NCBI GenBank assembly: GCA_036677085.1
Contig: JAKFFI010000006.1
Location: 62,001-126,000 of the forward strand
DNA length: 64,000 nt
From: JAGPUQ01 sp036677085
GTDB taxonomy: Bacteria; Pseudomonadota; Gammaproteobacteria; Pseudomonadales; Porticoccaceae
Reading direction: 5' to 3'
Shown: piece by piece, positions 18,201 to 24,702 of the stretch
How the letters are laid out: every line of letters begins with the position of its first letter
Position numbering within the stretch: the first letter of the stretch is position 1
Notes under the pieces: model-generated
Database searches by the model: none
What the model saw: the letters and a program-made list of their open reading frames with translations, nothing else
Told to the model about the DNA's origin: nothing
Program-made: the position numbers and the translations under genes

Positions 18201-18719
18201 ATCGGGGACACCGTCACGGTCGGTTCCGTGAGCGGCACGGTGACCCGGATTCAGATTCGGGCGACGACCATCACGGACTGGGATCGCAAAGAATTGATCG
18301 TGCCCAACAAGACGTTCATCACTGACCAACTGGTGAACTGGACGCTCAATGATCCGGTGCTGCGGGTAGTGGTGCCGGTCGGCGTTGCCTACGGCTCGGA
18401 CACCGAACTGGTGCGCCGGCTGCTGCTGGAGATTGCCGAAGCCAACCCACGCGCACTCGCGGACCCGCCGCCCCAGGTGTGGTTCCTGGGATTTGGGGAT
18501 AGCAGTCTCAATTTCGAGATGAGGGTATTTGTGTCCGGGCTGGCGGAACTACTGCCGGTGACGCACGAGCTGCATGTGGCCATCGATGCTGGGTTTCGCG
18601 AGCATCGGGTGGAGATCGCCTTTCCACAGCGGGATCTTCACCTGCGCAGCCTGGATCCCCAGCTCCTGGAACTGCTGCGCAGTCGCCCGCCCGGCCCAGC
18701 GCCCGGTGGTGCCGGCTGA
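15300..18719 (+). CDS. MscK/KefA-type mechanosensitive channel
   Basis: A 1139-residue inner-membrane channel with large periplasmic extension. A signal peptide (residues about 1-33, ending GWGAAG) is followed by a coiled-coil-rich periplasmic domain (residues 40-470, many Ala/Glu/Arg/Gln heptads), then about ten membrane segments and a C-terminal MscS domain around residues 900-1110. The pore helix reads GVGLGFGLQEVVANFVSGLIILFERPFRIGDTV, the hallmark of MscS-type channels. The family opens on membrane tension to release osmolytes; MscK additionally responds to K+ in E. coli. The start is backed by AAGGAG six bases before ATG 15300. The last residues are Pro/Gly-rich. Confidence 0.9.
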   Translation: MPRQHREFSHAHSRWHWCVLLCLMWGVNGWGAAGQQLLPSEIDILARIDAVQSDKALVEAQRDAAIAQYRIALEHLREIGPLRDRVRELEREAASAPQRVREIEQRLERQALVAPPNGRASYEDLTQQFAQAQTDLNAARASAEEVAREAEDIGRAPLTLRDAITKAREARQSAAEQLANLAKTQQPAVIRQAQEIALRAEIAARDAESEALDAELQTLDARASLVTARRKLADAEVERASDQAAQLQGLLSGQRHAIAERVREMAQQFTADAAQQPAVIAAEARANADLANRVATLIGQLDGAVEEQRWLRQRIDEIAELRRTAADQLEIAQQGGSLGQVLHRQRQQLPGLLQHRNDLRERSEVIALARFAQFELRAQIKQRESLEPRIAEAIGALPAAEQDALRPGLREQLIRGNALLERFDRTYTTYIAELGAVDQLQRELSGLVTNYAALLERNLVWIADTQPPTWTWPLAILNAGLTLVSSARWIELGVACVRGFTEAPAIPGLGLLALGLIIYYRKRMRLRLVRCAKVVGDIGRDRFSATLEALLIALVLALPLPLMLAILGTTLSTGGGEGNFAGAVGSGLRSAAGVALALEAVRTLCRDGGALDQHLRWRVEMRRALAQPLRWLLPVAVTSTLLVATTNALGQYLDTLGRASFVVSAIALAVFVWRGLHPERGVLAAYFVGSRRRGWQWNLRNLWFGALVLLPVALGMLAIVGYYYTAQQLLSRFCATGILLALTVLGLQLLLRWLGIAESRLARQQALARRDAEMEAVARKLSEQADVQGEVTVEIPAAHNVDLGTVNAQVRALLRIALVLTLGAGLWWIWSDMLPALSALQDVVLWQYMSGAGDAKVVASVTAAGVGLALLVSVVTYLAARNLPGLLEVVVLQRLEVDQGARYAANAVSRYLIIVVGALLVVNILGLEWNRLQWLIAALGVGLGFGLQEVVANFVSGLIILFERPFRIGDTVTVGSVSGTVTRIQIRATTITDWDRKELIVPNKTFITDQLVNWTLNDPVLRVVVPVGVAYGSDTELVRRLLLEIAEANPRALADPPPQVWFLGFGDSSLNFEMRVFVSGLAELLPVTHELHVAIDAGFREHRVEIAFPQRDLHLRSLDPQLLELLRSRPPGPAPGGAG

Positions 18720-18737
18720 GGGGCTCGGGCCTGGGGC

Positions 18738-20027
18738 TTATTTGCGCATCTTTATCGGCACGATGCTGCGGCGCTGTTCGCCGGTATACAACTGGCGCGG
18801 CCGGCCGATCTTGTAGCTGTTGCTGATCATTTCGTTCCAGTGCGCGATCCAGCCCACCGTGCGCCCGGTAGCGAAAATCACCGTGAACATTTCGGTCGGA
18901 ATCCCGATCGCCTTCATGATGATTCCGGAATAGAAATCGACATTGGGATACAGTTTCTTGCTGACGAAATAATCGTCTTCCAGAGCAATCTGTTCGAGTT
19001 TCTTCGCGATTTTCAGCAGCGGGTCGTTGTCGATTCCCAGTTCCGCCAGGACGCTGTCGCAGGCATTCTTCATGACCTTGGCGCGCGGGTCGAAGTTTTT
19101 GTAGACGCGGTGGCCAAAGCCCATCAGGCGGAAGGAATCGTTCTTGTCCTTGGCGCGCTTAACGAAACGGTTGATATTTTTCACATCGCCGATTTCGTTC
19201 AGCATTTCCAGCACAGCCTGGTTGGCGCCGCCATGCGAGGGCCCCCAGAGGGCCGCGATGCCGGCCGCGATGCATGAGAAGGGGTTGGCGCCGGACGAGC
19301 CGGCGAGGCGCACGGTGGAAGTCGATGCGTTCTGTTCGTGATCGGCGTGCAGCAGGAACAGCAGATCCATCGCCTTGGCCAGTACCGGATTGACACCCCG
19401 GGTTTCGCAGGGCGTACCGAACATCATGTTGAGGAAATTTTCGGCGTAGCCCAGATCGTTGCGCGGATACATGTAGGGCTGACCCGCATAGTGTTTGTAG
19501 CACATGGCGGCGAGTGTCGGCATTTTGGCGATCAGGCGATGTGCCGTGACCATGCGGTGATGGGGATCGGTGATGTCGAGGGAGTCGTGATAAAACGACG
19601 ACATGGCTCCGACCGCGCCACACATCATGGCCATGGGGTGCGCGTCGTAGCGGAAGCCGGACATGAACTGCTCGATGGAGCGGTTCACCATGGTGTGGGT
19701 AGTGATGATGTGTTCGAATTCCCTTTTCTGCGTTGCGGTCGGCAGATCGCCATTGAGCAGCAGATAGCAGGTTTCGAGATAGTCGGATTTTTCCGCCAGC
19801 TCCTCGATCGGGTAACCCCGGTGCAGAAGGATGCCGTTGTCCCCGTCGATATAGGTGATTTTGGATTCACAGGATGCGGTCGAAGTGAAGCCGGGATCGA
19901 AGGTAAAGTAGTCGTAACCGCCCAGTCCGCCGACATCGATGACATCCTGTCCGAGCGTGCCTGATCGGATCGGCAGTTCGATGGGCTCCCGCCCCGGAAT
20001 AGTGAGCAGGGCTTTTTTCTCGGTCAT
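18738..20027 (-). CDS. gltA: Citrate synthase (type II)
   Basis: A 429-residue hexameric-type citrate synthase condensing acetyl-CoA and oxaloacetate. The N-terminus has the short beta domain of type II enzymes (LPIRSGTLGQDVIDV). Catalytic residues are visible as His in LLHADHEQNAST, His in GFGHRVYKNFDPRAKV, and Asp in YPNVDFYSGI. It starts at 20027 with a GAGACGAAG purine tract nine bases ahead. It is transcribed toward the mscK-like gene, away from the START-domain gene and the sdh-suc operon, so it has its own control while supplying the same TCA cycle. Confidence 0.97.
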   Translation of the reverse strand: MTEKKALLTIPGREPIELPIRSGTLGQDVIDVGGLGGYDYFTFDPGFTSTASCESKITYIDGDNGILLHRGYPIEELAEKSDYLETCYLLLNGDLPTATQKREFEHIITTHTMVNRSIEQFMSGFRYDAHPMAMMCGAVGAMSSFYHDSLDITDPHHRMVTAHRLIAKMPTLAAMCYKHYAGQPYMYPRNDLGYAENFLNMMFGTPCETRGVNPVLAKAMDLLFLLHADHEQNASTSTVRLAGSSGANPFSCIAAGIAALWGPSHGGANQAVLEMLNEIGDVKNINRFVKRAKDKNDSFRLMGFGHRVYKNFDPRAKVMKNACDSVLAELGIDNDPLLKIAKKLEQIALEDDYFVSKKLYPNVDFYSGIIMKAIGIPTEMFTVIFATGRTVGWIAHWNEMISNSYKIGRPRQLYTGEQRRSIVPIKMRK

Positions 20028-20284
20028 TTACTTCGTCTCCATTGAACAGCCGGATTGAACAGTCGGATCGAACCGCCGAAGTGGCAGGGTATGGCCGGAG
20101 GGGTCCCGGGGGCGGGAATGGAGACTACCGCCGGAGTCGCGCCGTTGTCAATTTGGCTGCTGCCACGGGGGATGCCTGAAGCGGTGGGCTCCGCGGTGTT
20201 CGCAAAGGGTGCGATCATGGTTGTCGCGAACTTCACCGGATTGGTTGTCGAAACCCGCCGGACGCGATCCATCGGAGCGCAACC

Positions 20285-20983
20285 ATGATAGGTCGCCTGC
20301 TGCTTGTGCTGGTGCTGTGGTTGTCGTGCTGGCCGGCGCGGGCGCTGGCGGCGGAATGGACGGCTGTCAGCGAGCGCGGCGGCATTGGCGTCTGGACGCG
20401 GCAGCCCCCCGGGGCGCCGCTGAAAGAATTTCGCGGTCGCATGGATGTCGACAAACCGCTGGGGGTGGTGGCGGCGGTCCTCACCGATTTTCCCGCCTAT
20501 CCGCAATGGTTTCTGCAGATGCGAGAGGCGAGCATCCTCGAGGGCCAAGGGCTCGACGATGTCACCATTTACTTCGTCATCGGTGGTGTGTGGCCGGTAA
20601 GTGATCGCGACGCCGTGGCCCAGGCGGCGGTCAGCCAAGATCCGCAAACGCTGACGATCCGTATGATGTTGAGGGGGACGCCGCAGAAGATCCCTCCGGT
20701 TGCCGGCCGGGTGCGGATGCCACTCCTGCAATCCGGCTGGGAATTGACGCCGCTATCCACCACCACCACTCGCATCGAAGTGATCGGCAGCGCGGATCCG
20801 GGCGGATGGGTTCCGCAGTGGTTGGCCAACGCCGCTGTGGTGATGATGCCCCGCAAGACGCTCGAGCGTCTGCGGCGACAACTCGAGCTGCCGAAATACG
20901 CCGATCCGGAAGTCCTGTTTGCCCGTGATCCGCTGTTGAGCGAGATGCGAACACATCTCCGGATGCCCGGTGAACTCCCCTGA
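20285..20983 (+). CDS. Exported START-domain lipid-binding-like protein
   Basis: A 232-residue protein with a clear signal peptide (MIGRLLLVLVLWLSCWPARALA, cleavage about residue 23). The mature part reads as a START/Bet v1-like fold: an early EWTAVSERGGIGVWTRQ strand pair, FRGRMDVDKPLGVVAAVLTDFPAYPQWFLQMREA, then VWPVSDRDAV and a C-terminal helix MMPRKTLERLRRQLELPKY. Proteins of this type are periplasmic or surface-associated and are presumed to hold hydrophobic ligands; the ligand is unknown. It lies between gltA and the sdh operon with its own upstream region and does not look co-transcribed with sdhC, since a promoter intervenes. Confidence 0.75.
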   Translation: MIGRLLLVLVLWLSCWPARALAAEWTAVSERGGIGVWTRQPPGAPLKEFRGRMDVDKPLGVVAAVLTDFPAYPQWFLQMREASILEGQGLDDVTIYFVIGGVWPVSDRDAVAQAAVSQDPQTLTIRMMLRGTPQKIPPVAGRVRMPLLQSGWELTPLSTTTTRIEVIGSADPGGWVPQWLANAAVVMMPRKTLERLRRQLELPKYADPEVLFARDPLLSEMRTHLRMPGELP

Positions 20984-21118
20984 ATTTTTATGGGCTACCC
21001 AATGCCATGCGAAGGCGCCGCCACCCGCTCCGGGACACCGGGGTCGGTTGCGCCGATTGAACGGTGGATACGGTCATCGCTGCGTCGGGGATCCCGGAAT
21101 GAGGGCGCCGGCATCGCG

Positions 21119-21147
21119 TTGTATTGACCGGTGGTTATTCCTATAAT
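21119..21147 (+). promoter_or_regulatory. Sigma-70 promoter for the sdh-suc operon
   Basis: TTGTAT (21119-21124) and a perfect TATAAT (21142-21147) are separated by 17 bases, the optimal spacing. This is the best promoter-like match seen in the window and sits 239 bases upstream of sdhC with no other start nearby. Transcription would begin near 21154, producing a long untranslated leader. Confidence 0.7.
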
Positions 21148-21386
21148 CCAGCGCCGCCGACGGCCCTGCGGCCGTCGCAGTTGTGCCACTGCCGGCTGTG
21201 CCCTGTGGCACTGCCTGTTCAGTGACCTGCTGAGCCCGTGTCCAGGGTGTCGGTGACTGCGTGTTCCATGCTTCGCGTCCAGCGAAGTGTGTGCCCGGTG
21301 CGTGTACCTGGTAGATGTTGTGCCCAGTAACGTAGTGCGCCCGCTTTCGGGTTGCTGCCCTTTCATTTCTTGAAGGCCATGCCGCC
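21148..21386 (+). promoter_or_regulatory. Long structured 5' leader of the sdh-suc operon
   Basis: This is the gene-free stretch between promoter and sdhC. It contains three good hairpins: CGACGGCC/GGCCGTCG with a four-base loop (21158-21177), GTGCCAC/GTGGCAC with a 15-base loop (21183-21211), and CTTCGC/GCGAAG with a five-base loop (21271-21287). There is no T-run typical of an attenuator. A cis-acting RNA or sRNA target region is plausible because sdh mRNAs are controlled by small RNAs in enterics, but no known riboswitch consensus was recognised. Bases 20984-21118, between the START gene and the promoter, hold nothing recognisable. Confidence 0.4.
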
Positions 21387-21764
21387 GTGAACGATAAGAG
21401 ACCCGTAAATCTCGATATTCGGACCATCCAGCTTCCGATAACTGCTTACGTTTCCATATTGCACCGGGTTTCCGGCGTGGCCTTGTTTGGCGTTGCGGGC
21501 TTGATGCTCTGGATGCTTGACGAAAGCCTGCGCTCGGAGGAGAGCTTCGCCGGTCTCAAGGCCTTCCTGGCCAGCGGCTGGTGCAAGCTCGTGCTGTGGG
21601 CCATGTTGTCCGCGGTGGCTTATCACCTGGTGGCCGGCATCCGGCACCTCATCATGGACCTGGGTGTCGGCGAGACGCTCAAGGGTGGCGTGCTGGGCGC
21701 GCGCCTGGTCCTTGTTGTCACTGCGGTTCTGATTGCACTTGCCGGAGTCTGGATATGGCAGTAA
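21387..21764 (+). CDS. sdhC: Succinate dehydrogenase cytochrome b556 subunit
   Basis: A 125-residue membrane anchor of complex II with three hydrophobic segments. The family N-terminus is seen (RPVNLDIRTIQLPITAYVSILHRVSGVALF), including the quinone-site Ser and the HRVSG motif, and the haem-ligand region AYHLVAGIRHLIMDLG. It starts at GTG 21387. It is the first gene of the operon and overlaps sdhD by ten bases. Confidence 0.95.
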   Translation: MNDKRPVNLDIRTIQLPITAYVSILHRVSGVALFGVAGLMLWMLDESLRSEESFAGLKAFLASGWCKLVLWAMLSAVAYHLVAGIRHLIMDLGVGETLKGGVLGARLVLVVTAVLIALAGVWIWQ

Positions 21765-22126
21765 CACCCGTTACCAACCTCGGCCGCAGCGGCCTTTCCG
21801 ACTGGTTGATTCAGCGCGTCAGCGCGGTTGTCATCGCGCTCTACACGCTGTGGCTGACTGGCTATCTGCTGGCTCATCCCGGTCTGACCTATGCGCAATG
21901 GGCCGGGCTGCACCAGTATTTTCCGATGCGTCTGTTCAGTCTGCTGGCCGTGCTGGCGATAGCGGCGCACGCCTGGATCGGACTCTGGGCCGTGCTCACC
22001 GACTATGTGACGGTGCGTCTGATGGGTCCCCGCGCGACCGTGCTCCGGGTACTGCTCCAGGTGGGCATGGTCGGCGCGCTGCTGGCCTATGTGATCTGGG
22101 CTGTCGATATTCTCTGGAGAGGCTGA
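21755..22126 (+). CDS. sdhD: Succinate dehydrogenase hydrophobic anchor subunit
   Basis: A 123-residue three-helix anchor. SGLSDWLIQRVSAVVIALYTLWL matches the SdhD N-terminus, and AAHAWIGLWAVLTDYV contains the haem b ligand His and the conserved Asp-Tyr of the quinone pocket. ATG 21755 overlaps the end of sdhC, implying translational coupling, and it is the start that preserves the family N-terminus although the frame stays open further upstream. It forms the membrane dimer with SdhC. Confidence 0.94.
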   Translation: MAVTPVTNLGRSGLSDWLIQRVSAVVIALYTLWLTGYLLAHPGLTYAQWAGLHQYFPMRLFSLLAVLAIAAHAWIGLWAVLTDYVTVRLMGPRATVLRVLLQVGMVGALLAYVIWAVDILWRG

Positions 22127-22130
22127 GGCG

Positions 22131-23900
22131 ATGGCCAAGATAAACACGATTTCGTTTGACGGTGTCATCGTTGGCGGTGGCGGCGCGGGCATGCGCGCGG
22201 CGCTGCAGCTGGCCCAGTCCGGCTACAAGACGGCGGTGATCACGAAAGTATTCCCGACGCGTTCGCACACGGTATCCGCCCAGGGCGGCATCACCTGCGC
22301 CATCGCCAGTGCCGATCCCGAGGATCAATGGCAGTGGCATATGTACGATACGGTCAAGGGTTCCGATTACATCGGCGACCAGGACGCGATCGAATACATG
22401 TGTTCGGTCGGACCCCAGGCCGTGTTCGAGCTCGATCACATGGGCCTGCCGTTTTCGCGCACCGAGGAAGGCCGCATTTACCAGCGGCCCTTCGGCGGGC
22501 AGTCGAAAAATTTTGGCGAAGGTGGTCAGGCGGCGCGTACCTGCGCGGCGGCGGACCGCACTGGCCACGCGCTCCTGCACGCGCTCTATCAGACCAATCT
22601 CAAGAACCGCACGGTATTTCTCAACGAATGGTTTGCCGTCGATCTGGTGAAAAACCAGGACAACGCGGTAGTGGGCGTCATCGCGATCAACATCGAGACC
22701 GGCGAAGTCGTTCATGTGAAATCGCGCGCCACCGTGTTGGCGACCGGCGGTGCCGGCCGTATCTATGCGTCCACCACCAATGCCCACATCAACACGGGTG
22801 ACGGGGTGGCGATGGCGTTGCGCGCGGGCTATCCGGTGCAGGATATCGAAATGTGGCAATTCCACCCCACCGGTATCGCCGGGGCCGGGGTGCTGGTCAC
22901 CGAAGGTTGTCGTGGCGAGGGCGGCTACCTCATCAACAAGGACGGCGAGCGTTTCATGGAGCGTTACGCACCCAACGCCAAGGATCTTGCCGGCCGCGAC
23001 GTGGTCGCGCGCTCGATGATTCTGGAGATCATCGCCGGCCGCGGCTGCGGTCCCGACGGGGATCATGTGCTGCTGAAGCTGGATCATCTGGGCGAAGAGG
23101 TATTGCACAGCCGCCTGCCCGGCATCTGCGAACTGTCCAAGACATTCGCTCATGCGGACCCGGTACGCGAACCAATCCCCGTGGTGCCCACCTGTCACTA
23201 CATGATGGGCGGCATTCCCACCACCATTCACGGCCAGGCGCTCACCCGCGGCCCCGACGGTCAGGATCAAGTGGTGCCCGGACTCTATGCGTGCGGCGAA
23301 GTGGCCTGCGTGTCGGTACATGGCGCCAATCGTCTGGGCGGCAATTCTCTGCTCGATCTCGTGGTGTTCGGACGCGCCTCGGGTATCTTCATCGAGCGCG
23401 CGTTGCGGGAGGGAATCGATCTGCGCGACGCATCTTCAACCGATGTCGATCAGGCCCTCGCGCGGCTCCACCAGCTCGATACCAATGTCGGCGAAGCGAC
23501 CGCCGAGCTGCGTCGTGAATTGCAGACCGTGATGCAGAATCACTTTGGCGTGTTTCGCCGCGGCGATTACATGCGCGACGGCGTCAGCAAACTCGCGGCC
23601 CTGCGCGAGCGTATCGCCAACGTGCGCCTGGACGACAAGAGCCAGGCGTTCAATACCGCGCGCATAGAAGCCCTGGAGTTGCAGAATCTGCTCGAAGTCG
23701 CCGAAGCGACCGCAGTTGCCGCCGAAGCCCGCGAAGAAAGCCGTGGCGCTCACGCGCGCGAGGACTTCACCGAACGCGACGACGACAACTGGCTGTGCCA
23801 CTCCCTGTATCTGCCGACCACAAAGGCAGTGGTCAAACGCGCGGTCAACTTTGCGCCCAAGACGCGGCCTGCTTTTGAGCCCAAGGCACGCACTTACTGA
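22131..23900 (+). CDS. sdhA: Succinate dehydrogenase flavoprotein subunit
   Basis: A 589-residue FAD subunit oxidising succinate to fumarate on the cytoplasmic face. It has the dinucleotide-binding GVIVGGGGAGMRAALQLA, the covalent-FAD His in PTRSHTVSAQGGI, the active-site loop HPTGIAGAGVLVTEGCRGEGG, and PTCHYMMGGIPT. The RBS is GGCTGAGG ahead of ATG 22131, four bases past the sdhD stop. Length is that of E. coli SdhA (588). Confidence 0.97.
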   Translation: MAKINTISFDGVIVGGGGAGMRAALQLAQSGYKTAVITKVFPTRSHTVSAQGGITCAIASADPEDQWQWHMYDTVKGSDYIGDQDAIEYMCSVGPQAVFELDHMGLPFSRTEEGRIYQRPFGGQSKNFGEGGQAARTCAAADRTGHALLHALYQTNLKNRTVFLNEWFAVDLVKNQDNAVVGVIAINIETGEVVHVKSRATVLATGGAGRIYASTTNAHINTGDGVAMALRAGYPVQDIEMWQFHPTGIAGAGVLVTEGCRGEGGYLINKDGERFMERYAPNAKDLAGRDVVARSMILEIIAGRGCGPDGDHVLLKLDHLGEEVLHSRLPGICELSKTFAHADPVREPIPVVPTCHYMMGGIPTTIHGQALTRGPDGQDQVVPGLYACGEVACVSVHGANRLGGNSLLDLVVFGRASGIFIERALREGIDLRDASSTDVDQALARLHQLDTNVGEATAELRRELQTVMQNHFGVFRRGDYMRDGVSKLAALRERIANVRLDDKSQAFNTARIEALELQNLLEVAEATAVAAEAREESRGAHAREDFTERDDDNWLCHSLYLPTTKAVVKRAVNFAPKTRPAFEPKARTY

Positions 23901-23913
23901 GGTCTCCGCCATC

Positions 23914-24618
23914 ATGCTGAACGTAAGTATCTATCGCTACAACCCGGACACCGACAGCGTGCCCCGGATGCAGGACTACCAACTCGATACCGGTGGTCGC
24001 GATCTGATGGTGCTCGACGTGCTTGAACTGCTCAAAGGCGAGGATCCCAGTCTGGTATTTCGCCGCTCCTGCCGTGAAGGCGTGTGTGGTTCAGACGGCA
24101 TCAACATCAATGGCAAAAATGGGCTTGCGTGCATAACGCCACTTTCCGAAAGCGTGAAAAACAACCGGCTGGTGCTGCGACCGCTACCGGGCCTGCCGGT
24201 GATCCGCGATCTCGTCATCGACATGAGCCAGTTTTACGCCCAGTACGAAAAAATTCGCCCCTGGCTGATCAACGATACGCCGGCGCCGGCGATCGAGCGG
24301 TTACAGTCGCCGGAGGAGCGGGCCAGGCTCGATGGTCTCTACGAATGCATCCTGTGCGCCTGTTGTTCCACGGCTTGCCCTTCGTTCTGGTGGAATCCAG
24401 ACAAATTCATCGGGCCTGCAGGTCTGTTGCAGGCATACCGTTTTCTGGCCGACAGCCGCGACACGGCGACCGAGGCGCGCCTCGCTGAGCTGGATGATCC
24501 GTTCAGTGTGTTTCGCTGCCACGGTATCCAGAACTGCGTTGCCGTGTGTCCCAAGGAGCTGAATCCGACCCAGGCGATCGGCCATATTCGTACCATGCTG
24601 TTGCGTAGCGGTACCTGA
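23914..24618 (+). CDS. sdhB: Succinate dehydrogenase iron-sulfur subunit
   Basis: A 234-residue subunit carrying electrons from FAD to quinone. Cluster ligands are visible: [2Fe-2S] in RRSCREGVCGSDGININGKN with a later LAC, and the [4Fe-4S]/[3Fe-4S] ferredoxin domain in YECILCACCSTACPSFWWN and RCHGIQNCVAVCPKELNP. ATG 23914 is chosen because the family begins MLNVSIYRYNPD; the frame stays open upstream inside sdhA without similarity. It follows sdhA by 13 bases. Confidence 0.97.
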   Translation: MLNVSIYRYNPDTDSVPRMQDYQLDTGGRDLMVLDVLELLKGEDPSLVFRRSCREGVCGSDGININGKNGLACITPLSESVKNNRLVLRPLPGLPVIRDLVIDMSQFYAQYEKIRPWLINDTPAPAIERLQSPEERARLDGLYECILCACCSTACPSFWWNPDKFIGPAGLLQAYRFLADSRDTATEARLAELDDPFSVFRCHGIQNCVAVCPKELNPTQAIGHIRTMLLRSGT

Positions 24619-24702
24619 TTCCGGACGCCGGCGTGTCCTCCGATCCACAGGGGATATCGCCTTACATGTCCTGTGAGCTCTGTTGTGCGAGGTGACAGTC
24701 CG

